The notes: a model not told the origin generated them from the letters alone. Shown: positions 45,804 to 54,789, counted from the stretch's first letter. The stretch is DNA of 64,000 bases from Desulfobacula sp964636495 (GCA_964636495.1 CAZWSL010000010.1:1-64000), one strand, 5' to 3'. A program made the numbers and translations.

Positions 45804-47951
45804 ATGATAAGAATTACTGACATACTTGATAAGATATATGAATATAATCCAGAAAGTGATCCAGATATTATAGATCGCGCGTATATTTATTCAGCACGTG
45901 TACATGAAGGACAGATGCGGCTCTCAGGTGAACCTTATCTGTCCCATCCCCTTGAAGTTGCCAATATCCTTGCTGATATGCGTCTTGATGTGGAAAGTAT
46001 TGCTGCAGCACTTTTACACGATGTTATTGAAGATACTTCAGCCACAAGAAAAGATATTGAAGATATGTTTGGGCCGAATGTAGCTCACATTGTTTCAGGA
46101 GTTACTAAACTCTCTGCTCTGGTTTTTACTTCCAAAGCAGCACAGCAGGCTGAAAGTTTAAGAAAAATGATTCTTGCCATGGCAGATGATATCAGGGTCG
46201 TCCTGATCAAGCTTGCTGACAGAATTCATAATATGCGAACTCTCAAGTACCATCGCAAACCTGAAAAACAGATAGCCATTGCCCAGGAAACCCTTGATAT
46301 TTATGCGCCCATAGCTGCCCGCCTTGGAATTTTCTGGATGAAATATGAACTTGAGGAAATTGCCTTTTACTATACATTAAGGCGTGATTATGAACGCATT
46401 GACGCTCTTGTAAACAAGGCAAAAAATGAAAAAGAAAATTATATAAGGCAGGTCAGTGAGAAACTCCATGAAAAAATGGAGCAGACAGGTCTTAAAGGAA
46501 TGATAAAAGGTCGTTACAAACAACCCTACAGTATTTATCAGAAGATGGTATCTCAGAACCTTGAGTTCAATGAAGTATATGACATAATTGCGTTCAGAAT
46601 CATTCTTGATACAGTTCCCCAGTGTTATGCCGCAATGGGTGCGATACACTCCATGTGGAAACCTATTTATTATAAAATCAAAGATTATATCGGCAATCCA
46701 AAACCCAATATGTATCAATCCATTCATACCACAGTAGTGGGACCAAAAGGTGAAAGAGTTGAAATTCAGATCCGCACCCATGAAATGGATGAAATTGCTG
46801 AATCCGGCATTGCAGCTCACTGGAGTTATAAAGAGGGTACCAAGATAGATGAAAGTACAGGTGAGCTGTTCGCATGGATCAGCAAGCTTGTAGAAAATCA
46901 GGAGAATTATAATGATCCGGATGAGTTTTTAGAAAATGTCCGTATCGACCTTTATCCTGATGAAATTTATGTTTTTACACCTCTGGGAGAGATAAAAACA
47001 CTGCCTAAACACGCCACACCTGTTGATTTTGCATATGCCATACATACAGAGGTAGGTGCCCAGTGTACAGGAGCCAGAGTAAATGGCAAGCTGGTTCAGC
47101 TCACCCATGAACTCCATACGGGTGATACAATAGAAATTGTGACTACCAAAGGGCACACTCCAAGCCCTGACTGGCTTAATTTTGTTAAAACCGTAAAGGC
47201 AAGGACAAAAATTCGTACATGGATAAATGCCAGAGAGAGGGAGAGAAGCTACTCCCTTGGCAGGGAGATGTGTGAAAAAGCGTTTAAAAAGAAAAATCAG
47301 AATTTCAACTCTCTTGTTAAATCAGGGCAGATAAAAACAGTTGCAGACTCTTTCGGTTTTAAAAGTATTGACGGCTTAATAGCCCATGTGGGATTTGGGA
47401 AATTAACACCCCAGCAGGTTTTTAATAAAGCACTGCCTGAATTTGATAAACAAAAACCAAAAAACATTCTTCAGAAACTTGCCAGTAGGCGTAAAAGAAA
47501 AGATAGTACAGGAATTATAGTGAAAGGTCTGGATGATATTCTTGTTAAATTTTCAAAATGCTGCAACCCTCTTCCCGGAGATCCCATAACCGGTTATATA
47601 ACACAGGGGCAGGGGGTCACCATCCATAGAAAAGGGTGCTTGAATGTAATGAAAATGAGCAGTGAACGTCATATTGAAGTTCAATGGAGTGACAGCGTTA
47701 CTGAGTCCTATCCTGCAAGTATCAAAGTCACTACAGAAGACAGGTATGGGCTTCTTGCAGATATTGCATCCGTTATCAGTAAATATAAATCCAATATTTT
47801 AAATGCCAAAACTGAAACAAATGCAACTGGAATCAGCCTGTTCTATTTTACCTTCCTGGTTGAGAGTTCAGATCAACTCAAAAAAATTATGTCAGATATC
47901 AGGAAGGTAAAAAAAGTAAACAGTGTGAAACGTATCATAAGAGTCGAGTAG
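45804..47951 (+). CDS. rel: bifunctional (p)ppGpp synthetase/hydrolase of the RelA/SpoT family
   Basis: About 715 residues from ATG 45804, with AGGAA about 10 nt upstream. A TTG at 45798 is in frame. The HD hydrolase domain is intact (YLSHPLEVANIL; LLHDVIEDT; KLADRIHNMRTL). The synthetase domain has KGRYKQPYSIYQKM, YDIIAFRIIL, PKPNMYQSIHTT (Met replaces the usual Gly before YQS) and VEIQIRTHEMDEIAE. TGS (about 385-450), a helical/zinc-finger region and C-terminal ACT (about 640-715) follow. It sets ppGpp levels in the stringent response. With the DksA-like protein at 5.9 kb the regulatory pair is present in this window. No second rel-like gene is seen. Confidence 0.94.
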   Translation: MIRITDILDKIYEYNPESDPDIIDRAYIYSARVHEGQMRLSGEPYLSHPLEVANILADMRLDVESIAAALLHDVIEDTSATRKDIEDMFGPNVAHIVSGVTKLSALVFTSKAAQQAESLRKMILAMADDIRVVLIKLADRIHNMRTLKYHRKPEKQIAIAQETLDIYAPIAARLGIFWMKYELEEIAFYYTLRRDYERIDALVNKAKNEKENYIRQVSEKLHEKMEQTGLKGMIKGRYKQPYSIYQKMVSQNLEFNEVYDIIAFRIILDTVPQCYAAMGAIHSMWKPIYYKIKDYIGNPKPNMYQSIHTTVVGPKGERVEIQIRTHEMDEIAESGIAAHWSYKEGTKIDESTGELFAWISKLVENQENYNDPDEFLENVRIDLYPDEIYVFTPLGEIKTLPKHATPVDFAYAIHTEVGAQCTGARVNGKLVQLTHELHTGDTIEIVTTKGHTPSPDWLNFVKTVKARTKIRTWINARERERSYSLGREMCEKAFKKKNQNFNSLVKSGQIKTVADSFGFKSIDGLIAHVGFGKLTPQQVFNKALPEFDKQKPKNILQKLASRRKRKDSTGIIVKGLDDILVKFSKCCNPLPGDPITGYITQGQGVTIHRKGCLNVMKMSSERHIEVQWSDSVTESYPASIKVTTEDRYGLLADIASVISKYKSNILNAKTETNATGISLFYFTFLVESSDQLKKIMSDIRKVKKVNSVKRIIRVE

Positions 47952-47985
47952 TGCTGCTGCATGTCATATAGAAGTGGAGGTCAGT

Positions 47986-48180
47986 CTATGCAGCTTTGAT
48001 TATTTTTCCTGCCTTTATGCAGCTTGTGCATACATCTATTTTTCTTACGCAACCCTGTTTGATAACAGCACGAACCCTTTGAAGGTTTGGGTTAAACCTT
48101 CTTTTAGTCAGATTATGGGCATGACTGACATTATTGCCTACTAATGGCTTTTTTCCACAAATAGTGCATTTTTTTGACAT
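47986..48180 (-). CDS. rpmB: 50S ribosomal protein L28, zinc-binding form
   Basis: 64 residues from ATG 48180, with AGGAG about 8 nt upstream. Although the frame is open further, the longer version has no site and runs into the mobile element. The sequence KCTICGKKPLVGNNVSHAHNLTKRRFNPN is diagnostic of L28. Two CxxC pairs (CTIC, CTSC) make this the C+ form that binds zinc. A MITE-like element ends 66 nt upstream, so promoter sequence must fit between or inside it, unless the gene is read through from bamD. Confidence 0.95.
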   Translation of the reverse strand: MSKKCTICGKKPLVGNNVSHAHNLTKRRFNPNLQRVRAVIKQGCVRKIDVCTSCIKAGKIIKAA

Positions 48181-48246
48181 TATTATACTCCTGTAAAGAC
48201 AATTTAAATAAGAGAGCAGAGTACTGCACCTCAACCCTCTCTTAAT

Positions 48247-48389
48247 GAGACCTTTGCATAACCCCCCTCTTTTGCCCAATTACCAAGGAATATGAAAATT
48301 ATAATCCTCAAAATACTCAATGTATTCCTCCGGTTATAATTTCCATCTTCCTTGCATTATAACAAAATTGAGCATTATGCAAAGATCTC
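48247..48389. mobile_element. MITE-like palindromic element, copy 2 (inverted relative to copy 1)
   Basis: 143 bp from GAGACCTTTGCATAA (48247-48261) to TTATGCAAAGATCTC (48375-48389). Its reverse complement aligns with copy 1 over the full length with few differences. Identical 5-bp direct repeats TTAAT flank it (48242-48246 and 48390-48394), as expected for a target-site duplication. It lies between bamD and rpmB on a minus-strand run of genes. It has no ORF of its own. The mobilising transposase is not in this window. Confidence 0.85.
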
Positions 48390-48446
48390 TTAATAAAATA
48401 AAAACCTAAAAAATATATATTAAAAACAGATAAAAGTAAAGAATTT

Positions 48447-49094
48447 TTATTTTTTATCTGCAAGGGAGTGATATTTGGAAATTTTATTCAACGCCTCACG
48501 ACTCTCCTCTGAGTCTGGATAATTTTCAACAATATATTCATATCTTTTTAACGCTGCCTTGTACTGCTTTGTTTTTAGATAGAAATTTGCAATATTGAGT
48601 TCATGTCCTGATATACTGGATACACATTCTGCCATTTTCTCTTTTGCTTTTCCAACATATTCGCTTTCAGGGAATCTGCTTATTAATCGATCAAACTGAA
48701 TCAGACTGTTTTTTGCTGGAGAACTGTCTCGGTCTATTGTTTCCATCTGTTCAAACCAGCAGAGCCCGTTCTGATATATAACATAAGGGATGGCATCATT
48801 TTTAGGATGCATTTTCTCAAACTCTTCATACCCGGCTACAGCTTCATCATACTCTTTGAGGTGAAAGTGTGAATCAGCAATTTTAAGCTCAGCTAAAATA
48901 GCATATTTACTAAACGGATACCAATCCTTGAGATCTGTATACGCTTTTACCGCATCTTTATAATCACCTGAAACAAATGCAGAAGAACCTTCAGCAGCCA
49001 GTTCATGAGCTGTTTTTTCCATTTCATGTGAAAGTTCAAAAACGGAGCACCCGGCAAAAAAGAAAAATAGTGCAAATAAAAACAATCTCTTCAT
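48447..49094 (-). CDS. bamD: outer-membrane assembly lipoprotein BamD
   Basis: The 215-residue protein has a lipoprotein signal MKRLFLFALFFFFAGC (lipobox Cys near 16), then TPR-like repeats across about 30-210, including AVKAYTDLKDWYPFSKYA, AVAGYEEFEKMHPKND and NFYLKTKQYKAALKRY. It is part of the BAM complex that inserts beta-barrel proteins at the outer membrane. The start is ATG 49094, abutting the trxB stop, so it is co-transcribed after trxA-trxB. A Gram-negative envelope is therefore certain for this organism. Confidence 0.88.
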   Translation of the reverse strand: MKRLFLFALFFFFAGCSVFELSHEMEKTAHELAAEGSSAFVSGDYKDAVKAYTDLKDWYPFSKYAILAELKIADSHFHLKEYDEAVAGYEEFEKMHPKNDAIPYVIYQNGLCWFEQMETIDRDSSPAKNSLIQFDRLISRFPESEYVGKAKEKMAECVSSISGHELNIANFYLKTKQYKAALKRYEYIVENYPDSEESREALNKISKYHSLADKK

Positions 49095-50020
49095 TATTTC
49101 ATATTCTCGATAAAATGTTCTGCAGAAACAGCTGCAATGGCACCATCACCCACTGCAGTTGACACCTGTCTTAAAGGCGTATCCCTTACATCTCCAACGG
49201 CAAACACTCCGGGAACAGAAGTCTGCATATTCTTGTCAACCTTGATAAAGCCTGAATCATCAATTTCAACAGAATCGTTGAGAAAAGAGGTATTTGGTAA
49301 AATGCCAACCATAATAAAACACCCATCAGCCTTGATTAATGTCTCTTCATCTGTTTTTACATTTTTTATTCTGACATTCTCAACTCCAAAAAAACCTTCA
49401 ACCCCTGTTGCCACACTGTCCCACACAAATTCAATCTTATCATTTTCAAAGGCCCGTTCCTGAAGTATTTTGGTGGCTCTCAGTTCGTCTCTCCTGTGAA
49501 CAAGATAAACTTTTTTTGCAAATTTTGTCAGGAATACAGATTCCTGGACTGCGGTATCTCCTCCGCCTATTGTCACAACAGTCTTATCTTTGAAAAAAGG
49601 GCCGTCGCATGTTGCGCAGAATGAGATTCCCTTACCCGTAAATTTTTCTTCACCAATACCAAGTTTCCTGGGAGAGGCACCTGAAGCAATAATAAGGCTA
49701 TTAGCCGTAATAGTCTTATCCCTCAGTACAATTTCCTTGATTGGGGAAGAGAGATTAAGGGAGTGCACTTCTAATGTTTCAATTTTTAATCCCAGCTGTT
49801 CAGCCTGAATCCTCATTTTTTCTGCAAGGTCGTATCCTGTCAGACCTTCAGGGAATCCTGGATAATTCTCCAGCCAGTCCGTTACAAGAATCTGTCCTCC
49901 CGGAACTGCTTTTTCCAGAAGGAGAACATTCATTCTCGCTCTTGCAGCATACATGCCTGCAGTCAGACCTGCAGGGCCTGCACCAATGATAACGAGATCA
50001 TAATCTGCTTGTTGTGCCAT
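49094..50020 (-). CDS. trxB: thioredoxin reductase
   Basis: The 308-residue flavoprotein has the FAD site IIGAGPAGLTAGMYAARA, the redox pair CATC in SFCATCDGPFF near 135, the NADPH loop TIGGGDTAVQES near 155 and the C-terminal FAD block GVFAVGDVRDTPLRQV near 275. It transfers electrons from NADPH to thioredoxin. It lies 11 nt after trxA and shares an operon with it. The specific electron donor may be NADPH or reduced ferredoxin-derived, and the NADPH-type Rossmann region favours the first. Confidence 0.95.
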   Translation of the reverse strand: MAQQADYDLVIIGAGPAGLTAGMYAARARMNVLLLEKAVPGGQILVTDWLENYPGFPEGLTGYDLAEKMRIQAEQLGLKIETLEVHSLNLSSPIKEIVLRDKTITANSLIIASGASPRKLGIGEEKFTGKGISFCATCDGPFFKDKTVVTIGGGDTAVQESVFLTKFAKKVYLVHRRDELRATKILQERAFENDKIEFVWDSVATGVEGFFGVENVRIKNVKTDEETLIKADGCFIMVGILPNTSFLNDSVEIDDSGFIKVDKNMQTSVPGVFAVGDVRDTPLRQVSTAVGDGAIAAVSAEHFIENMK

Positions 50021-50031
50021 GACAGACCTCC

Positions 50032-50358
50032 TTACAGCACTGATTTAATACTCTCTTCAAGTTTCTCTTTTGCAACCATTCCCGTTATCTGGTCAGCAAT
50101 CTCTCCATCTTTAAAAAATATCAGTGTTGGAATTGCCTGTACCCCGTATCTGCTGGGGCTTACTGGATTATTATCAACATTCACCTTGGCAAATGTTATT
50201 TTTTCTCCATACTCCTTTTCAAGGGCCTCGACAGTGGGGGCGATTGCTTTACACGGACCGCACCATGGAGCCCAGAAATCCACCATTACCGGTTTGCCTG
50301 ATTTAAGGACCTGCTGCTCAAATGAATCATCATCAACATCAATTATATTCTGTGCCAT
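50032..50358 (-). CDS. trxA: thioredoxin
   Basis: The 108-residue thioredoxin has the active site FWAPWCGPCK near residues 27-36, the cis-Pro in IPTLIFFKDG near 77 and the DF/VDFWAP pattern. Start ATG 50358 lies behind AGGAAGG. It is the substrate of the reductase encoded immediately downstream. A clear sigma-70 promoter precedes it. Confidence 0.96.
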   Translation of the reverse strand: MAQNIIDVDDDSFEQQVLKSGKPVMVDFWAPWCGPCKAIAPTVEALEKEYGEKITFAKVNVDNNPVSPSRYGVQAIPTLIFFKDGEIADQITGMVAKEKLEESIKSVL

Positions 50359-50402
50359 AATAACCTTCCTGAAAAAAATTTATATCAAAACAATTTCTTG
50401 AA

Positions 50403-50430
50403 AATATATGTCATAATCACTCTTTGTCAA
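50403..50430 (-). promoter_or_regulatory. sigma-70 promoter for trxA-trxB-bamD
   Basis: On the minus strand TTGACA (50430-50425), a 16-nt spacer and TATATT (50408-50403), followed by about 45 nt to the trxA ATG and an AGGAAGG ribosome-binding site. Both hexamers are near consensus. Confidence 0.65.
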
Positions 50431-50513
50431 ATATTTCAGTTTTAAAATATGAGTATTGCATTTTATGAAGTTAATTACTACTTTAAGGTTTTAATTTAAA
50501 AACGGTTGGACCC

Positions 50514-51752
50514 ATGAAATTTGAAAAATATCACATCTCAGCAGCCATAAAAAGAAATCTTTCCACACTTGGTTTCAAGAGACCCACAGACATTCAGTAC
50601 AAAGCTATTCCATCCATAATGAAAGGAGAAGATGTTCTTGCAATAGCCCAGACAGGCACAGGCAAAACAGCGGCCTTTGCCATTCCAATCATTGACAGAA
50701 TAGAGAGAGTGAAGAGATCAAAACGCTCAGAGGGAATTAAATGTATTATTATGGCGCCGACAAGGGAACTGGCCGCACAAATCGGAAATATCTTTGATGG
50801 GCTGTCAAGGCATACCAGAGTAAAATCCTTTGCGGTTTACGGAGGTGTTGAGCAGGATCCCCAGATCAAAAGGTTAAGAGCCGGTATTGATATTCTTATT
50901 GCAACCCCGGGACGGATGTTTGATCTGATCAGCCAGAAGGTTATCAGCTTAAAGCGTGTGGATATACTTGTTCTTGACGAGGCAGACCATATGCTTGATC
51001 TTGGATTCATAGATGACATCATATCCATAAAAAAAAAACTTTTAAAAAAACATCAAACCCTCTTTTTTTCGGCAACAATTAATAAAAAAATAAAAAAACT
51101 GGCTTTTTCCCAGGTGAAATCTTCTGCTATCAGGATTCAGATTTCACCGGAAGACCCTGTCTCTAAAAATGTAACCCATTTTGTGATGTTTGTAGATATG
51201 GATGATAAACGCTTCTTTTTGAGAAAATTCATCAGGGAAAATCATGAAGCAAAAATAATCGTTTTTGTCAGAACAAGGGTAAGAGCTGAACGAGTGGCAA
51301 AAGCGCTTGAAAGAGTTGGAATTGAAGCTGAGACACTGCATGGTGAAAAAGACCAGAACGAGAGAACAGAAGTGATGTATAAATTTAAGCAGGATAAAAT
51401 AAACATCATGATTGCAACTGATATCAGCGCACGGGGTATAGATATTCCAGATATTGACTATGTGATCAACTATGATATTCCTGAAAAAAAAGAAAACTAT
51501 GTTCACAGAGTTGGACGAACAGGAAGAGGTGTCAATAAAGGAACGGCAATCTCGTTCTGCAGCATGGAGGAGAGAGCACTTCTGAAAGATATTGAATTGT
51601 TTTTAAACAAGCCTGTTGAGACAATTCCGGTCAGCAAGAGAGAACATACCAATACACTTGCATTTAGAAGTGAAATGCAAGATATTCAGAGTTTAATCAG
51701 AGGACAGGAGGCGTGGGAGAGAAGGAAAAAGAGGAGACATAAAAAAAGATAG
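50514..51752 (+). CDS. rhlE: DEAD-box RNA helicase, RhlE-like
   Basis: The 412-residue protein shows the complete motif set. These are the Q motif (GFKRPTDIQYKAIP), AQTGTGKTAAF, PTRELAAQ, DEADHMLDLGF, FSATINKKI, the helicase C-terminal ATDISARGIDIPD and HRVGRTGRG. The tail is short and basic (ERRKKRRHKKR), as in RhlE rather than the long-tailed DeaD/CsdA. It remodels RNA, probably during ribosome assembly or decay. It is monocistronic and divergent from trxA. The gene symbol is given at family level. Confidence 0.9.
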   Translation: MKFEKYHISAAIKRNLSTLGFKRPTDIQYKAIPSIMKGEDVLAIAQTGTGKTAAFAIPIIDRIERVKRSKRSEGIKCIIMAPTRELAAQIGNIFDGLSRHTRVKSFAVYGGVEQDPQIKRLRAGIDILIATPGRMFDLISQKVISLKRVDILVLDEADHMLDLGFIDDIISIKKKLLKKHQTLFFSATINKKIKKLAFSQVKSSAIRIQISPEDPVSKNVTHFVMFVDMDDKRFFLRKFIRENHEAKIIVFVRTRVRAERVAKALERVGIEAETLHGEKDQNERTEVMYKFKQDKINIMIATDISARGIDIPDIDYVINYDIPEKKENYVHRVGRTGRGVNKGTAISFCSMEERALLKDIELFLNKPVETIPVSKREHTNTLAFRSEMQDIQSLIRGQEAWERRKKRRHKKR

Positions 51753-51798
51753 TGATCGTGAATTGGAGTAGTTTAGATAATATCTGACACCTCTCTTG

Positions 51799-51870
51799 AA
51801 AAAAGAGGGTTACCGGTTTTGATACAGGCGGGCAAACCTGAAATATCAAAACGTAAAGAAGGCAACCCTC
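51799..51870 (-). terminator. Rho-independent terminator of the pcm-popT unit, elaborate nested hairpin
   Basis: On the minus strand a stem AACCCTC..GAGGGTT (51864-51870 with 51805-51811) is followed directly by six T (complement of 51799-51804), as expected for intrinsic termination. Inside it, GTTTTGATA (51816-51824) pairs with TATCAAAAC (51844-51852), and CAGG (51825-51828) with CCTG (51837-51840). An alternative short stem CCTCT/AGAGG (51790-51808) competes for the outer arm. It separates two convergent genes. Confidence 0.65.
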
Positions 51871-51892
51871 ATGCTGCATGGTAGCAAAAAAA

Positions 51893-53032
51893 TTATTGCC
51901 GGGATTCTTTTCCAATGAAGAACAGCATGATAATGCACCCGATTATGAAAAAAAGCAGAGAAACATACAATTGTGGACCAACTGCAGGTGACACATTTAT
52001 ATTTGTATAAACTTCTGTATTTTCCACAACAGTAATCACTCCATCATGCCTGATATATTGCCGGGCCATCATTATCTTTTCCTTAAAAGGCCATAAAGCA
52101 TATAATGAGCCAGTCATCAAACCGGCAAGAAATGCCATAGTGGCATTATAGAATTTTGTTAAAATCAAATTAACAAATCTGGCAAAAATGAGCCCGCCAA
52201 ATACAATCCCGGAGGCAAAACAGCACAAAAAGATCATACTGTCCAGATTGAGTGATCCAAGTCCGGATATTGCAGATACTACAGCAAAATACTCTCCCAT
52301 CAAAATAAGTACCAGAGAACCGCTTATCCCTGGCAGCACCATGGCCGAAACTGCTACTGCTCCACATATCGCAGTATATACATACTCTTGAACCGTATAT
52401 TTACCAGAAAAGGCAAACACTTTTTTTTCCTGCTTTTCATCTGTAATATTGTGATCAATTAACCGATATTGTGATTTATAGAGTTCTGATTTTTTCTTTA
52501 TTTTGTCATAGGGGTTGACTGCATAACTGATATATATAGTTGCCATGGTACCAATGGCAGCAAATATGATCAAATATGCCTTCTTATTTTTAACCATTTT
52601 GACAGGTATTATAATGGATGTTAAAATCAGACCGAAAAAAAGTGAATATGTAGCACTGAACTGATTGATAATTAAATATTTCATCAACTTTGAAAGGCAG
52701 AGGATCGCAACGACTGCTCCAGCTATTAATTTTATTAAAAAAACAAAATCCTTTTCATGCAAAAAACCTACAAACGCATTATATGAGTCTGATCTGTCTG
52801 TTTTAAAAACAATTTTAAAAACAGAAGATATAATATAGAGAATATTCTTTTTATTAATATTGTTCAGGATAGAAAAAACACGGCTATATATTTGAAAAAT
52901 CAAAAGAAAGGTACCACCAGACACTCCTGGAATGATATTTGCCGCTCCCAGGCAGAAACCCATAAGAAGTTCTCTGGTTAAAGATGGATGAAGATTTTCT
53001 CCTTTAACAGGCTTTCTTTCAAACTCCATCAT
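51893..53032 (-). CDS. DUF368 family membrane protein, PopT-type polyprenyl-phosphate transporter
   Basis: The 379-residue protein is multi-spanning. Its N-terminal hairpin FCLGAANIIPGVSGGTFLL and a second matching repeat AVSAMVLPGISGSLVLILMGEY (about 225-246) give the two-fold repeated PGxSG motifs of DUF368. Members of this family have been reported to carry undecaprenyl phosphate across the cytoplasmic membrane so it can be reused in envelope synthesis. A soluble insert near 165-205 is rich in charged residues. The start overlaps the pcm stop by 4 nt, so the two are coupled, although the link between them is not understood. Confidence 0.88.
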   Translation of the reverse strand: MMEFERKPVKGENLHPSLTRELLMGFCLGAANIIPGVSGGTFLLIFQIYSRVFSILNNINKKNILYIISSVFKIVFKTDRSDSYNAFVGFLHEKDFVFLIKLIAGAVVAILCLSKLMKYLIINQFSATYSLFFGLILTSIIIPVKMVKNKKAYLIIFAAIGTMATIYISYAVNPYDKIKKKSELYKSQYRLIDHNITDEKQEKKVFAFSGKYTVQEYVYTAICGAVAVSAMVLPGISGSLVLILMGEYFAVVSAISGLGSLNLDSMIFLCCFASGIVFGGLIFARFVNLILTKFYNATMAFLAGLMTGSLYALWPFKEKIMMARQYIRHDGVITVVENTEVYTNINVSPAVGPQLYVSLLFFIIGCIIMLFFIGKESRQ

Positions 53033-53685
53033 CTATCCCAGCCATGCTCACCAATCAATTTCACAAACCTGCATGCACCAAGTTTTGTTGTCTTAATTCC
53101 ATCTTCATTTTTTTCAAGTTTCATCAGCTCCTGGGAATAATTTCCTCCAACCGGCATGACCAGTCGTCCTCCCATGGAGAGCTGTTCTATCAGTGGTGAA
53201 GGAATTATTTTACCTCCTGCAGTTACAATTATTGCATCAAAGGGACCCTGACTGCTCCATCCTTGTGTCCCATCTGCATACCGTGTAACAATATTGTGGT
53301 ATTTGAGTCTGTCAAACAGTTTTCTTGTCTGCAGAAACAGGGAGTTATTTCGTTCAATAGTGTATACCTTATATACAATCTGTGACAATATAGCTGCCTG
53401 GTATCCTGATCCGGTACCTATTTCAAGCACTCTTTCATGACCTTGTAAATCCAGGTTTTGGGTCATCTCTGCAATAATATATGGCTGGGAGATAGTCTGT
53501 CCTTCACCAATTGGAAGGGGAAAATCTCCATAGGCACTGTCAACAAGCGCCTCACTTACAAATAAGTGCCTTGGAACCTTTGATATTGCAGAAATAACAG
53601 CAGGATCTGTCACTCCCCGGGAGATTATCTGTTTTTCAACCATTTCCCTGCGCCAGCGGACAAATTTTTTGGGTTCATTTTTCAT
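53029..53685 (-). CDS. pcm: protein-L-isoaspartate O-methyltransferase
   Basis: About 218 residues from ATG 53685. An in-frame TTG at 53709 would add eight residues. The SAM site is VLEIGTGSGYQAAIL near 80, with FPLPIGEGQTISQPYIIAEM near 55 and DAIIVTAGGKIIPSPLIEQL near 145. It methylates isoaspartyl residues in aged proteins. It lies in the same transcription unit as popT. A divergent K+ channel-like gene begins about 50-100 nt away. Confidence 0.93.
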   Translation of the reverse strand: MKNEPKKFVRWRREMVEKQIISRGVTDPAVISAISKVPRHLFVSEALVDSAYGDFPLPIGEGQTISQPYIIAEMTQNLDLQGHERVLEIGTGSGYQAAILSQIVYKVYTIERNNSLFLQTRKLFDRLKYHNIVTRYADGTQGWSSQGPFDAIIVTAGGKIIPSPLIEQLSMGGRLVMPVGGNYSQELMKLEKNEDGIKTTKLGACRFVKLIGEHGWDR

Positions 53686-53787
53686 GGCTTTCTTAAATAC
53701 CAGCAACAAACCCGCCAGTCAAGCAGATAGTATGATATGACCCAATCTTATCTTGATTTTCATTATAAAATCAGTAACAATACGTGC

Positions 53788-54789
53788 ATGAACAAACTTC
53801 GAAAAATATTTTTAACCATTGCTATTTCCTGGGTCATTTTTTTCATTGGTGTTGCCGGATATATGATAATCGAAAAATGGAGTTTTCTCGATGCAGCCTA
53901 TATGACAGCCATAACAGTAACCACTGTTGGTTTTATGGAAGTACATACAACAACTCCTGCTGGTAAAGTATTTACCATGATTATATTAATTGCAGGTGTA
54001 GGCTATTTTTTTTATATTACAGGATTTATAGTACAATCCATTATAGAGGGAGAAATACGAACTCTTTTAGGGAGAAGAAGATTGGATAAAAAAATCAGTA
54101 GATTAAAAAATCATTACATTGTCTGCGGATATGGAAGAATTGGCAGAGTTTTATGCCGCCTGATAAAAGAAGAGACAAACGATATTGTTGTAGTGGAAAA
54201 AGATACTGACCTTTCTGATGCATTAACAAATAATAAACTGCACTATCTGCATGGTGATGCATCCAGTGAAGCCCTTCTGAAAAAAGCAGGAATCAGTAAG
54301 GCTTCCTTTCTTATTGCAGCTCTTGGATCAGATATTGCCAATGTTTTTCTGGTTTTGACGGCAAGGCAGCTTAATCCGGATATTTTTATTCTGGCCCGGG
54401 CAAGCAATCGTGATGTAAAAAGCAAACTCCTTGTAGCAGGTGCAAACCAGGTTGAATCCCCCTATGACATAGGAGCGATATCAATGGGACTTCTATTGTT
54501 AAGACCCAGTGTCAGCAATTTTCTCACCACAGCACTCTCCAGAAAAAAAGAGGCAATACAGATTGAGGAGCTTTTTATCCCGAAAAGCTCGAAATATACC
54601 AATATCGCTTTAAAAGATTCCCGTATCAGACAGGATTTCAATCTTATTATAGTAGCCATTAAAAAAGCTTCCGGAGAGATGCTCTTCAACCCTCATTTTG
54701 AAACTTTAATTACACCCAAGGATACTGTAATTGTAATGGGAAAAACCCATGATCTAAAAAAGTTTGAGAAAGCCATAAATAAAGGCTAA
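53788..54789 (+). CDS. two-TM potassium channel-like protein with RCK domain, atypical selectivity filter
   Basis: About 333 residues. Two transmembrane helices flank a pore loop with the filter region TVTTVGFMEV, where canonical K+ channels have TVGYG or TVGFG. The last Gly is Met here, read directly from the codons GGT TTT ATG. From about 115 there is an RCK/TrkA-N Rossmann domain (IVCGYGRIGRVLCRLI) and then a TrkA-C-like domain. I start at ATG 53788, which puts TM1 first. ATG 53737 would add 17 polar residues. It could be a K+ channel or a nucleotide-gated conductance of altered selectivity. Confidence 0.85.
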   Translation: MNKLRKIFLTIAISWVIFFIGVAGYMIIEKWSFLDAAYMTAITVTTVGFMEVHTTTPAGKVFTMIILIAGVGYFFYITGFIVQSIIEGEIRTLLGRRRLDKKISRLKNHYIVCGYGRIGRVLCRLIKEETNDIVVVEKDTDLSDALTNNKLHYLHGDASSEALLKKAGISKASFLIAALGSDIANVFLVLTARQLNPDIFILARASNRDVKSKLLVAGANQVESPYDIGAISMGLLLLRPSVSNFLTTALSRKKEAIQIEELFIPKSSKYTNIALKDSRIRQDFNLIIVAIKKASGEMLFNPHFETLITPKDTVIVMGKTHDLKKFEKAINKG

